From: Eleusine coracana subsp. coracana
Taxonomy: Eukaryota > Streptophyta > Magnoliopsida > Poales > Poaceae
Direction of reading: 5' to 3'
DNA length: 64,000 bases
NCBI GenBank assembly: GCA_032690845.1
Contig: CM064417.1
Span: forward strand, 28,706,536 to 28,770,535
Part shown: in pieces, positions 45,251 to 55,889 of the stretch
Layout: each line of letters opens with the position of its first letter
Numbering within the stretch: the stretch's first letter is position 1
The notes under the pieces: generated by a model
Told to the model about the DNA's origin: nothing
Database searches by the model: none
The model's input: only the letters and a program-made list of their open reading frames with translations
Program-made: the position numbers and the translations under genes

Positions 45251-46242
45251 GAATGGACTTCTCTAGTCTATTTCTACTAAAACGACTTACGGTGTTGCCC
45301 CTTTGCCTGGGACAGCCTGCACCACAGTTTGCTAGGTCAGTACAGATGGCTTTTGTCGATCATCAAGAAATACTCCATCGGGTATTTTAGCTCTACTGGA
45401 CCCAAGCTTGGCCAGCACATCTGCATCCTCATTGAACTTTTAAAGGACGTGCTTGTACTCGATGCCATTAAACTTTTCTTCTAGCTTTCGAACTTCAGCG
45501 CAGTATGCTGTCATGCTTTTATCAAAATAACACAATTCTTTGGTCACTTGATTGATTACAAGCGCTGAGTCGCAGGAGATACTTATCCATCTAACGCCGA
45601 GTGATATGGCCGTTCGCAACCCATATAGGAGAGCCTCCTACTCCGCTGCATTGTTAGATGCGCAAAAATGCATTAGGAGGACATGGCGCGTCTTAACTCC
45701 GTCTAGGGATACTAGTCCTACCCCTGCACCGGACCCTCCAGTTGTAAGGAGCCGTCAAGTGACATGGTCCAGTAGCTTGTTTCCTGTGGTGTTGGCGGTA
45801 ATTTGGACTCAGTCCACTCGAGGATGAAATCTGACAGCGCCTGGCCTTTGATTGTGTCATGAGGCTTGAAGGTAATCCCATACGATCCAAGCTCAACAAC
45901 CCACTTTGCTATTTCCCCGGTTGCATCTCAGTTGTGTAGCAGTTCGCCCAGCTCGAAGGATGTATGAACTTTGATCGGGTGATCCTCAAACTAATGCTTT
46001 AACTTACGAGACGTCATTAGTAGTGCGTACACTAGCTTTTGGAGCTGAAAGTACCACATTTTAGAATCTGATAAGACTTCGCTGATGAAATACACCGGAC
46101 GCTGCACCTTTTGAGCCTTGCCATATTCTTCTCATTCGACTGCGAGCACTGTGCTGACAACATGTGTGGTTGCGGAAATGTACAGCTGCAAAGTTTCCTT
46201 TGGTTCGGGGGGTGTCAACACCAATGGGCCACTAATGTAGGC
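45251..46242 (-). pseudogene. RT-linked RNase H plus second (archaeal-type) RNase H of Tat element P
   Basis: The minus-strand peptides from 46242 read LQLYISATTHVVSTVLAVE, QRPVYFISEVLSDS, WYFQLQKLVYALLMTSRKLKH and IAKWVVELGSYGITFKPHDTIKGQALSDFILEW, the standard RNase H that follows RT. Next come MSLDGSLQLEGPVQG and ALLYGLRTAISLGVRWISISCDSALVINQV, the second RNase H that Tat elements carry before integrase. Both have in-frame stops. RT itself is missing because LTR Q abuts at 46243. Confidence 0.85.
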
Positions 46243-46786
46243 TGTAACACCCAATTTTTCATTATTAATTTTTCCTAATCTAATTAGGGTGTTAATATTT
46301 TTATTTAGCTACAAAGGTTATTTTCTTAATTTAAGTAATTAAATTATTTTTATGAATTGTTGCATTCATGCTGGAGTAGATTTGCAGTAGGTGTTTTATT
46401 TGGGTGCAAATTTGTTTTAAAAATTCAATTAGAAACGTTTTGGAGGTAATTTAAAAAAAATTAAGATAGAATATAGAAAAGAATTAAAAAAGAAAAGGAG
46501 AAAGAAACTTACCTCGCTCTTGGGCCAACTCTCTTCCGGAGGCCTACCTTCTCTCCCCCTTTTCTCTCTGTTTCGGCCTTGGGCCAACTCTCTCCTAGCG
46601 GTCCACCTTCCTCCCCCTCCCCTCCCCCGCAGCCCACTTCCCCCCCCCCCCTCTTCCTTCTCTTTTCGGCCTACAGCCGCCCCGGCCCAGCGCGTGCCCG
46701 CATGGCCCCGCACCCCCGTGGCCCAGTCATCACAATGCTCTAGCCCAGCCCCGCCCGCACACACCGACAGTCTTGCCCCACCCTGC
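46243..46786 (+). repeat. 5' part of a Tekay-type LTR (Q)
   Basis: Starts TGTAACACCCAATTTTTCATT, the Tekay LTR start, directly against P. AT-rich for 250 bases, then strongly GC/CT-rich (a run of C at 46641-46650). It is cut at 46786 by the 5' LTR of M. The missing remainder does not reappear after M. The ORFs here (46429-46764, 46520-46837) are low-complexity and not credited. Confidence 0.75.
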
Positions 46787-48419
46787 TGTTGGCACTTCCC
46801 AAGTGCCCCTTTTATATGTGAATATTACTCCAATTAGAGCATAATTGATACTAACTTAGGCCATTTACCTGTGATATTGCCTATATATTTGTATATGCGT
46901 TGTTTTGGAGCTTTATTGCAGAAATAGGTAAAATTGGTGATTAATACGATGATGGAGAGGACAGGAGTCCAGAACCGACGAAAAGCACTGAAGAAGCCCA
47001 GTGCGTCGATCGGTGCTTCCCATGAGCCGATCGGCGCAAGGGTGTTTTGACCCACAGAAATGATCGAGGCCCATTCCACATGTTTATGGAAGTTTATCTG
47101 CGCAAGACACTTGAAGATATTTGTCTAAGAAGAATTATGGAACTTCAAGAAGATTTATGGAACTCCAAGATCTTAACGTGTAGTACAAGACTTTATCTCA
47201 AAGGAAAAGGCCCACATGGCAACTGTGGAAGACAGAGGAACCGACTCGGGGAAGAAGTCAGAGAAGACACGGCTTGCATCGATCAGCGCAATCCTACGCT
47301 GATTGGCGCAACCGCCTTATTTCCTAGAAACCGAGTCCTTTACGAGTAGAACGCCTATAAATACTTGTAAACCCTCACCGCAGAAGTGGAGGCGACAGAG
47401 GGACACCAGATCCATGAGTTAGAGCCACCGGGGCTTGCCCCTTTAGAATAGATCTCTAGTTGAGTTTCAAGAACCATTGGAGTCAAGAGTTGATCCGTCA
47501 AGGTAGGCCATCTCGACGGGGATGAATCTTACTCGATGTATCTCAAGGATGATTGAATATGTTGATGATGGTTTTGGTGATTTGTCTATCTTGATTCTAT
47601 AATCATGCATGTGCTTATTCCAATTGCTTAGTTCTAGGCTAAGTAAGTAGATATTATCTTAATCGTGGTGATTAGGATAGTATTCGGACATTGTATTGAT
47701 TATGGTTGCTTGATGATGCTAGTAGTGTGGTTTAGCGGTGACAGCACTAAGCCTGCGCAGCACTATTGGATAGTTGAGTAGGGTAAGATACTCACGTGAT
47801 TAAGGGTTTCCTCTCGGCAGCGATAAATCGGGAGCCGCTCGGAAAGCAGGGTGGTCTTACTCATTATAGGTTTTCATTGATCAATGTAATTACCTATTAT
47901 GATGCTATTCAATTAGACTATCTAGTTACGATCTCACTAGTAGATATCTGGCTACTCACTTACTAGCATAAGTTTACAAGATCTAGAACACTTTCGCTTA
48001 GACTCACTGGTGTGCCGATCGGCTCAACCCTGCGCCGATCGGCGCAACAACTTTGGCTTAGATTCGCCAGTGTGCAGATCGGCTCAATTCCTGCACCGAT
48101 CGGCACAACCCAAGATTTAATAGATCTCATGCACTTTGATTTACTTTCACTAGTGTGCCAATCGGCTCGATCCCCGCGCCGATCGACGCAACGACAGATT
48201 TACTGTCCGGCGCATCTTTGCGCTAGCCAGTCTCTCCCTCATGCAACCTGACCTTGATAGTAGCCTTGACTAGATCTTTTACTGTTAACTTTGTTTAATA
48301 AATCCCTAAGGTCCCAGTGGATTCGATAAACCTTGGAATACTCAATTCAAGGGAAAAAGTGCTACAATCGTACACCGTCCTCTCGCGGTATATAAGTGGG
48401 TGCATAGATAGGACCAACA
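46787..48419 (+). repeat. 5' LTR of Athila-type element M
   Basis: TGTTGGCACTTCCCAAGTGCC to AGGACCAACA, 1.63 kb. By eye about 93% identical to the 3' LTR over the first 300 bases. A TATA box CCTATAAATACTTG lies near 47352. Paired CCGATCGG words lie at 47002-47040, 47277-47320, 48013-48055, 48072-48110 and 48154-48195. The left flank CCTGC is not repeated after the 3' LTR. Confidence 0.93.
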
Positions 48420-48433
48420 AGCTACCCTTTTGC

Positions 48434-48453
48434 TGACACCGTTGCCGGGGACC
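48434..48453 (+). other. Primer binding site of element M
   Basis: TGACACCGTTGCCGGGGACC, two transitions from the tRNA-Asp-type site TGGCGCCGTTGCCGGGGA used by Athila and Tat elements, 14 bases after the LTR. Confidence 0.85.
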
Positions 48454-48552
48454 ATAGCAAGTTTTTAAACATTGTTTGATGTATTAGTGTTTAGTCATTG
48501 TGCTTTACTTGTCTCTTTAGTACATATATTCTGTTAAGTGAAACTAACAGGT

Positions 48553-50656
48553 ATGGACGGTCCTAAGTCAAACAAACCCTCAAATTACACCGATGATCCA
48601 GAAAGACTCTTACACAAGAAGAGAACAGCAGAGAAGAGAAGAAAGTCACTTGGAGATTTGGATGCAGTCCGCGCAACACCTCGAGTATTATTCACAATAG
48701 AAGACTCAGTTCAAGAGCAAGAAGAAGAGGAGATGGCAGAGGTACCTATGGTTAATCGTCTCAAGCCACAATTGACTAGTATTGTCAAGACAGATTTCCA
48801 AGAAGCTCAAGATCAACTTCCGTATCAATTGGAGAGATGTGTTGGAATAGTGGCGCAACAACCATTCACAGGTTCAGAAGATTTCAATCATCACTTGCAA
48901 CACTTCCTTGAAGTTTGCAGCACATTCAACATAGCGGGATTGACAGGAGATCAAGCGCGTGTGAGGCTATTCCCCTTCTCTCTAATTGGACGCCCCAAGC
49001 AATGGTACAATGGATTGGAAAACACAGTGAAAACGGTGTGGAACACATTAGCAACTTAATTCTTGGCCAAATACTTTCCCCCCGGTAAGACTCAAGCTTT
49101 GGAAAAGAAGATTCTTGGATTTATACAGAATATTGATGAGAGCATTGGAGAAGCATAGAAAAGATACAATGAGAATATGGATGCATGCTCTCATCATGGT
49201 TTGACGGTTGGAGAAGTTGTTGAGAAGTTCTACATAGGATTGAATCTTTTGTCACGTCAACATTTGGACACCTCAGCTGCAGCATCATTCATGTCAAAAA
49301 CCCCCACCGAAGCTAAGAATTTTATCAAGTTGTAAGTTGAAAATCAATTGTTTGATGGTGAGAGAAGCTCAAGGACTTTGCAACCTTCAAAAGGAGTAGT
49401 GAAGAGTGTGATTGAGAAGACTCAGGAAGAATTGATTATAGATCGCCTCGATGCTATTCAAAGAAGGTTGGACAATAATCTTCATATCCCTAAGAAAGAG
49501 ACACTCAAGCTGGCAGAATCACGCTCAACATGTAGTGAGTGTGAAGAATTTGGTCATGTGTAGAAAGATTGCCCTGAAGAGATGAAGATGTTAGAATATA
49601 TGAAGAATAGTGGATGGAAGCCCCAATATCAGCAACAAAGGAGTTCTTTCTCTCCTAGTTCGTCCATGCAAAACTCTATCCCACTTCGTCTCGAATGCCA
49701 TGAGTTCTTCCAAGCTCAAGAGAAGATCAACAAGTACAATCAAGCTAGATTCAAGGAGATTAATCGTGTCATTGAGAGAGTTAATGACAAGGTGATAGAG
49801 ATTAGGAGCTCCAACGAGCAGATTTTGAAGCATACCAAGATTATGGAGCAACAGATGGGACAGCTATCACAAGCCATTCAAGGCAATAAGGGGGCTATTC
49901 CTGGCAATATGATGTCTGCAGAACAGTTGAAGGCAATAGCTACGCGATCAGGAAAACAAATAGAAGATCCAGAACACTCTGCGGGAGCAAAGAAGCCCCG
50001 CGTCGATCGACACACACCCGGTGCCGATCGGCGCGACGACCCTGTCGGAGCCGATCGGCTCCTTGAAAACGCCGATTGGCGCAAGGAGGATGATGACCTC
50101 TCTGTTCTGAAGATGGGTGTGGAGACAGAAGAGCATGGCCCTGCCATGTTTCTAGATACTCAACTACTGATGAAGACAGAAAGAGCGTGACAACATGACG
50201 AGCAGTTTGCAAGATTCGTCGATATTATGAAGAAGCTATACATCAATGTCCCTTTTGTTGATGCAATCCAAGTTCCCAGCTATGCCAAGTACATTGAAGA
50301 CATGATGCAAAACAAGAAGTCTCTAATTTCTGAAGAGGTTGTGAAGGTCACTAAGGAACTAACGGCGGCAATCAATGATGTTGCACTAGAGAAGAGACCC
50401 GACTCTGGATCACCAAGCATCAAATGCATGATTGGAACAAGGATATTTGATAGGTGCTTGTGAAATCTTGGAGCAAGCATAAGTGTTATGCCTCGTGATA
50501 TATTCACAAATCTCAATTTGCCTGAATTAGAGCCTACGGGTATGTGTTTGGAGTTAGCCGATCAATCGGTACGCTTCCCTGATGGAATTGCTGAGGATGT
50601 GCCTGTTCAAATTGGAGATCATATCGTCCCTGTTGATTTTATTGTGCTTGACATGG
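48553..50656 (+). pseudogene. gag and protease start of Athila-type element M
   Basis: The ATG at 48553. The gag core is FTGSEDFNHHLQHFLEVCSTFNI, RVRLFPFSLIGRPKQWYNGLE, LAKYFPPGKT and KKILGFIQNIDESIGEA, the Athila-type gag. A knuckle-like CSECEEFGHV lies near 49535. From 50405 comes the protease with LGASISVMPRDIF and FPDGIAEDVPVQIGDHIVPVDFIVLDM. In-frame stops occur near 49057, 49156, 49333, 49561, 50188 and 50461. At 49997-50092 a double pair of CCGATCGG-type words is read in frame as coding sequence (RVDRHTPGADRR, then GADRLLENADWR). The protease is split at 50657 by solo LTR N. Confidence 0.88.
50652..50656. other. Target-site duplication of solo LTR N, left copy
   Basis: CATGG, repeated exactly at 51297-51301. 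Confidence 0.9.
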
Positions 50657-51296
50657 TGATAGGTGTAGAGTGCCCGATCTTTCGGCGAGTGGAGATAACT
50701 TCGATTTGGTGGATGTTGACCCTCACGATCCGACTATGACGAGCAAGCCGAAGCGCCAATGCAATCGCTAAACCAACTTCCGGAGGATATTAACCTTGCG
50801 GTAAACAAGATCAACTTGATCACGAGGATCAATTCTTACGCGCAATCGAAGAACGAGCAAGAATTAGAGGCGAGCAATCTGATGTATTGCACGAAGGTGG
50901 AGTTCTGAATTCACGTCGAGAGACGGATGTATAGCTAAGCTAAACTTAAAACAAAACTCAAAGATTACAAGGGGCGCAGCCCTTGACTATATAGGGGGAG
51001 GACGAGGCATCTAGGGCCGGCTGAAGTGGAGAGGCGCGCGGTGGAGAGGGAGTCGTGCGACTTGGGCCACGTGGGCCTTCGGGCGACATCATCCTGGGCC
51101 GTCGTTCCTTAGCATCAAAACCGTCTTCAATTCCTGGGCTCGAGCTCTAGTGATTGGGCCCTTGTACGTCGTCGTCTCGTTAGAAGATGGATCCGTAACT
51201 CGAGGAGGCGTGACGACGAGAGGTGGAGGCGTGACAGCTTGGTTTGGCGCGCCATCTTCCATCGTCGTTATTCGTATGTCGTTGATGTCCTCATCA
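50657..51296 (-). repeat. Solo LTR N of a chromovirus-like element, inserted in the protease of M
   Basis: 640 bp, TG...CA ends (minus strand TGATGAGGACATCAACG to ACACCTATCA), with a perfect CATGG duplication. The minus strand shows CCTATATAGTCAAGG (TATA region near 50985) and a leader. From its first base the minus strand is open and reads DEDINDIRITTMEDGAPNQ and then YKGPITRARAQELKTVL. That GPITRARA motif is the C-terminal tail of chromovirus (CRM/Reina-like) pol, which in CRM elements overlaps the LTR. The clade name is inferred from that peptide. Confidence 0.85.
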
Positions 51297-51301
51297 CATG
51301 G
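51297..51301. other. Target-site duplication of solo LTR N, right copy
   Basis: CATGG, identical to 50652-50656. Confidence 0.9.
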
Positions 51302-51543
51302 ATAAGAGGATGAGGACCCCGTTAATCTTAGGCAGACCCTTCTTGAGGACAGCAAAGACAAGTATTGATGTTGGGAGTGGTGATATAAGCTTCGATATAA
51401 GTGGGACTCCCTACTCTTTCAAGTTTCACCCAAAGGGACAAGAGTGTTGTGCTATTGATGAAGTGAATAGATACAAGCAACCGTGGCATCGAGGCGTCGA
51501 AAGTAATTGGAGAGGATGTATGGATAGGTCGTCCAAGCTATAG
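51302..51543 (+). pseudogene. Protease end of element M
   Basis: Directly after N the frame continues RMRTPLILGRPFLRTAKTSIDVGSGDISFDISGTPYSFKFHP, the C-terminal part of the Athila protease (ILGRPFL loop). The frame stops at 51541. In autonomous Athila elements RT would follow; here it does not. Confidence 0.85.
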
Positions 51544-52796
51544 GAACCATGGAGATAAGATAACCTTGTAGTGTCGCGTCTTCACATCCCGCACCGCGAC
51601 ACTAAGGATTGATTGTTTGCGGGGAGGTCGAGCTCTTTGACCTCTAAATAACTAGAGCGCTCTTGGGAGGCAAACCAATGATCGGGGGATTTAGAAGTTA
51701 TTTAGTGCTTATGGGAGGGCAACCCATTTCATTTAGTTAATTAGTGCTGGCCAGGAGGGCAACCCGGTGTTTTCAAATTTGCTTGCTTGTGATAAATATA
51801 ATCTCCCGAATAAAATAAAAAAATTAGAAAAGTGTGTGCTTAATTCTTGTGTGCTCTTGCGTTGTCTGTTTATTCATGCAAAATAGTGTATATACATACT
51901 GTAGACTAACAATGCAGGAATATAAAAAAAAAGACCAAAAACAACAAGGAACAAAGCTTGCGCCGATCGGCACACATCTGCGCCGATCGGCTCAGCATTG
52001 CCCAAGTCAGGACAGAAGGCCGACGATGCCCAGAAGTGAAGGAGTGCTAAACCAGCATAATAATTTTCGGAGACAGAGCTATTTTCAAGGATGAAGACAA
52101 CATCTAGCGAAGAAGCGAGGGGCCAGAAGCAAAAACGGACGTCGCGCCTATCGGCGCGGTCATCAGATGAGCCCCGACACGTATGCCAATACTACAGGAA
52201 CATTGGAGAAGTGGAAATTAGGTGAAAGAGATGAACACGAGGCATCAGAATCAGCGCCGGACCTAAACACGAGGTTCAAGGGACTTGCGCTGTTCGGCGC
52301 CCTTCTGTGCCGATCGGCGCGGGCACCCATGATGTTCCCAAATGGGCGACAAAGGTGGCAGGCATTGATTTTGAGGAACAGGTATGATTATTATGCAGGT
52401 GTGCAGTGCAGAGGAGATACGGAATTGACCAAAAGCTAACAAGGGAGACGGCGCGCCGATCGGCACGGGCCTGCGCTGATCGGCGCCGCCAACAAGACAA
52501 CAGGATTCCGTGCTGTTCCCCTGCCAACCAATATGATGAGTTAGGAAGCGACATGAAGGAGGAGAATCAAGCATCAGAGTGGTCAGAGCATTCAAAATTT
52601 GAATTGTGTCAATCGGCGCAGTACCCGTGCCGATAGGCGCTCTCTCAAATTTGGAAATTTTATGACGGTTCCTTCTCATGGAAGTTTCCCACACTGTAAA
52701 AGGGAGGCCAGGCGCGCCCATTCGGCACACCATCCCGGTAATTTCTCCACCATCCCCACTACCCACGATCTCGCACACATTCCGCATTCCTCGCAG
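51544..52796 (+). other. Non-coding middle of element M in place of pol
   Basis: No RT, RNase H or integrase peptide in any frame. Contents: a 9-bp perfect stem (AGTGTCGCG at 51570-51578 with CGCGACACT at 51595-51603), two GGGAGGGCAACCC boxes near 51713 and 51756, then word pairs on CCGATCGG at 51961-51995, 52143-52160, 52285-52320, 52452-52490 and 52608-52640. The ORFs on both strands at 52263-52790 overlap and I treat them as chance frames in GC-rich sequence. Confidence 0.65.
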
Positions 52797-54398
52797 ATGG
52801 ATCGTCTCCGCTCCTCCGTCGGCAAGTTGGGCAAGAGGCTGCGTCGGGGGAGCAGTTCCGGTGGCAGCAGCAAGTCGACCGGTAACTCCTTGGTAAGGGG
52901 TGGCTCCAACGCTCATGATGACATGTCGGTGGGTGGTGCATCCACCGGCTCGGCGGCGGCAACATACGAGGTCTGCACCCGCCACTCCATCTCCGGCGCG
53001 TCCCTTCCAACAGGGCGTGCTACGAGGAGCCAAACGGCGGCAAGCCGTGGTGTTCCCACATCATCACCGCCGCCGGCATTCATGCCGCGCACGGTGGAGG
53101 AGGGCTTCACCCTCCTGAGCACGGAGGAATAGCGGCACTACCTCGCGGTGAGGGGAAGGTTCGTCCCCAACTGCGACTTGGACGAGACCTTCCTCACCTC
53201 GATCGGCATGTGGGAGGACTTAAGGAGGATTCTAGACAACCTTGGTTGGGTGGATTTCCACCTCCTCCCCATGGACTACAACCTCGACGTCATCACCAAG
53301 GTTGCTTCTACGATGAGGCTTGGCACCGTCGAAGATGGCAGCGAGGCCATCAACTTTCGCGTCTGCGACATCAGCCACACGGTGACCATGGAGGCGGCGG
53401 CTCAAGCCTTCGGCTTCGACGCCGACGCCGACGTCGTCAGCATCTTGGGACGTGGGGAGTTGGACTCCTTTTGGAGGCGGCTCTCGTTCATAGAGGAGAT
53501 GAAGCACGGCAACATCCGCAACCCGACCATTCAAGTCTTCCATTGGTGGTTGGCGGCGCGCATATGCGACAAGTTTGACTCCAGCAACGTCACCGATGCG
53601 GACTTGCGGTGGCTCTTCAACGCCATCGTGAGTCCGTCTCATTGCAATCCCATGTCGGTGATGGTGCGGGGTTGGCTCGACAAGAGGGGCAAGGCAAGCA
53701 AGAAGTTGGCCTTCGGGGCCTATCTTCAACGCCTAGCAGCCCTCATCTGCGACAGCGACGGACCGGGAGGGCGCAATGACAAGTAGGAGTGCACGACGGA
53801 GATCGGTGAGAATATGACTCGTGACAATTTTGTCACGGGAAGTGTTCGCGCCGGCTTCTATGTCGGCGGCACCAACGTAAAGCTCCCGTGTGCGGAGCTA
53901 GGAGTTTTTCTCCCTCGCAAGCTGGTGGGAGGAAATTGGCTTGAGGAAGGTCTCTTGGAGGGGGGTCGAGTTCTCAAGGACCGCCGTGGGCGGGTTCGAC
54001 AGCCGGACACATCTATAGCAGCCGGTGGTGAGTGGGACTCCTGGGGGTCATGCTAGGAGTACCAGCAGTACCAGTCAGGGTAGAGCGACGCACCGGGCGA
54101 TTCACAGCCCTCTGCGTCGATCGGCGCTGGCATCGCGCCGATCGGCGCACCCTACTGTAGCACGGACATTGACTACAGGTACCAAGGGCGTGTACCAGTG
54201 GTGCCTCCTGTGCTCGGTGCTGACTTTTTCGTGCCCATGCAGGGGTACCTCGACAACAACATGCACTACATCTAGCACGTGGAGGACGCCACATCCCAAT
54301 GGAGGAACAACCACGATGCGATGGTGGACGAGCTCGAGCGACTCAAGGCGCGGTGCTACGGCTTCGATCAGCCACCGTCTCCACTTTCGAATAACTAG
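52797..54398 (+). pseudogene. ATHILA ORF1-like frame of element M
   Basis: One reading frame of 534 codons from the ATG at 52797 to the TAG at 54396, interrupted by five TAG codons (53130, 53784, 54054, 54081, 54273) and no other stop. N-terminus: basic, Ser/Gly-rich (MDRLRSSVGKLGKRLRRGSS). Centre: FLTSIGMWEDLRRILDNLGWVDF, ITKVASTMRLGTVEDGSEAINFRV, VTMEAAAQAFGF and FWRRLSFIEE, which follow the pattern of the grass Athila ORF (GMxxExxxxFxxxGW, LExLxTLxxxxxxIxFRxxxxxxSLTxxxLxxxLGF, FWxxI). The C-terminus has a short helix (HDAMVDELERLKARC). Word pairs lie in frame at 54115-54155. The function of this ORF family is unknown. Confidence 0.7.
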
Positions 54399-54526
54399 AG
54401 TGCCTAGGAGTTGGCACGTGTATCAGTTTCCCGGTTTGCGTTTTCTTCTATCTTTTGCAGTCTTTTTCTTTATTTACTTATGTGTGTTTGAGCGGGTTGG
54501 GAAACCATGTATCGGGTGTGTTTACT

Positions 54527-54636
54527 TTCATGCAAGTGTGTTAGTAGTAGTTTTATTTTCATGCAAGTGTGTTAAGTAGTAGTTTTATTTTCATGCAAGT
54601 GTGTTAGTAGTAATTTTATTTTCATACAAGTATGTG
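54527..54636. repeat. 31-32 bp tandem repeat in element M
   Basis: Four units of TTCATGCAAGTGTGTTAGTAGTAGTTTTATT, with CATGCAAG or CATACAAG at 54529, 54560, 54592 and 54623. The last unit is diverged. Confidence 0.85.
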
Positions 54637-55875
54637 CAAAAATCATCATCATCATGTATTCAAGTTTAGATCTTAATATAATGGTGGCGGTTATGCTCTA
54701 TTAGGAGAATTGAATTACTTATTCTTTCTTGAAAAGTGTTGATGAAGATCAAATAGTGTTGATTATTCGGCAAATATGTCTTATGTGGAGCAATTTTGAA
54801 TACCCATGTGCTTCATTTGTGTTGTCCAGTTTGTAATGATAACTTAGTACCAATCTTTTCAAAAATAAATTTTCATGTTGTGAACTTTAGAATTTATTGT
54901 TTTTCAAGATCCATACCTACCAATGCCATATTTTGAACAACACTCATGAACCTTTGATATGTAGATAAACATTAAATTGATGGTTGAGTTCGGTTAGGAT
55001 TTAATTCTTTTTGGTATGAACTTTATTAGGATGGCAATTCTTTGTGTATCTTTTTCTAGCCTTGAAATTAATCATGCAAAAATTCAATTCCACTGAGTAC
55101 ACTACCAGAAACCCAAAACATCTTGTTGAGTATCATTCCTTGACCACATCCTATATTTCTGGCTATATTTAATTCTTGAATAATTGTTGAAGCCAGACAA
55201 ATCAAATACCAACAAGTGTTGGTAAATTTGGGTTGAGAGCCGATCGGCGCACCCTGAGCCGATCGGCGCAACAGAGATGGCAAAAAAAAAAAACTCTGCT
55301 ATTTGCTAAGGGACTAGCAAAATTTTAAGTGTGGGGGGATGGTATATGACATGCTTATTCTTGAAATTCAATATTGCCATGAATCCTTTCTTAAATTTTT
55401 CTTTCTTAATTGCCATCTTGATAAATTTCTATAATTCCAACGAAGAATAATCTCCTAGCTTTGCAATATATTATTGATTTATGTTTGCAATCCTTGAATT
55501 ACCTCACCTAGCTACTCATATAAGCCTTACACTAATATTATTTGATCATTATGATGTATAATATAGGTTGAGTGATTTGAAAGATGAGTTGTTGCCTTGG
55601 ATTATTTAGAAGATAGATTCTCTATGTTCACAACAATCTTTTAAGTGATTCTCATGTGTGAAAAAGTTATAATTTATGAATTGGACATGATCTTTTACTT
55701 TGGGGAGAACTTTAATCTTATGCCCATATTTGATCTATTTTGCTGAAGACCAATATGAAATACACCACAATAGAACAATGCTCAATATTTGCTGATTTGA
55801 GATATCTTTTATGATAGAAAGAGTATGTTTTTCCATTTTTCTTTCTTTTACTTTACTCGGGACGAGCAAAGTTTT

Positions 55876-55889
55876 AAGTGTGGGGGAAC
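55876..55889 (+). other. Polypurine tract of element M
   Basis: AAGTGTGGGGGAAC immediately before TGTTGGC of the 3' LTR. Confidence 0.85.

Larger units (their letters stand above)
54399..55889 (+). other. 3' untranslated region of element M
   Basis: AT-rich, no frame. It contains a 31-bp tandem repeat (separate entry), a CCGATCGG word pair at 55240-55270, a polypurine-like AAGTGTGGGGGGATGG at 55329-55344, and the terminal tract AAGTGTGGGGGAAC at 55876-55889 directly before the 3' LTR. Confidence 0.7.

Noticed and set aside
46520..46837. Pro/Leu-rich ORF in LTR Q
   Set aside because: It crosses the boundary between LTR Q and the 5' LTR of M and consists of CT-rich low-complexity sequence.
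52263..53033. 256-codon minus-strand ORF opposite element M
   Set aside because: It overlaps the clear ORF1-like frame on the plus strand and the palindromic word pairs. It is Arg/Gly/Ala-rich with no recognisable domain, as expected for the complement of GC-rich sequence.
53232..53729. 165-codon minus-strand ORF
   Set aside because: Antisense shadow of the ORF1-like frame of M, open because that region is GC-rich with few A/T codons.
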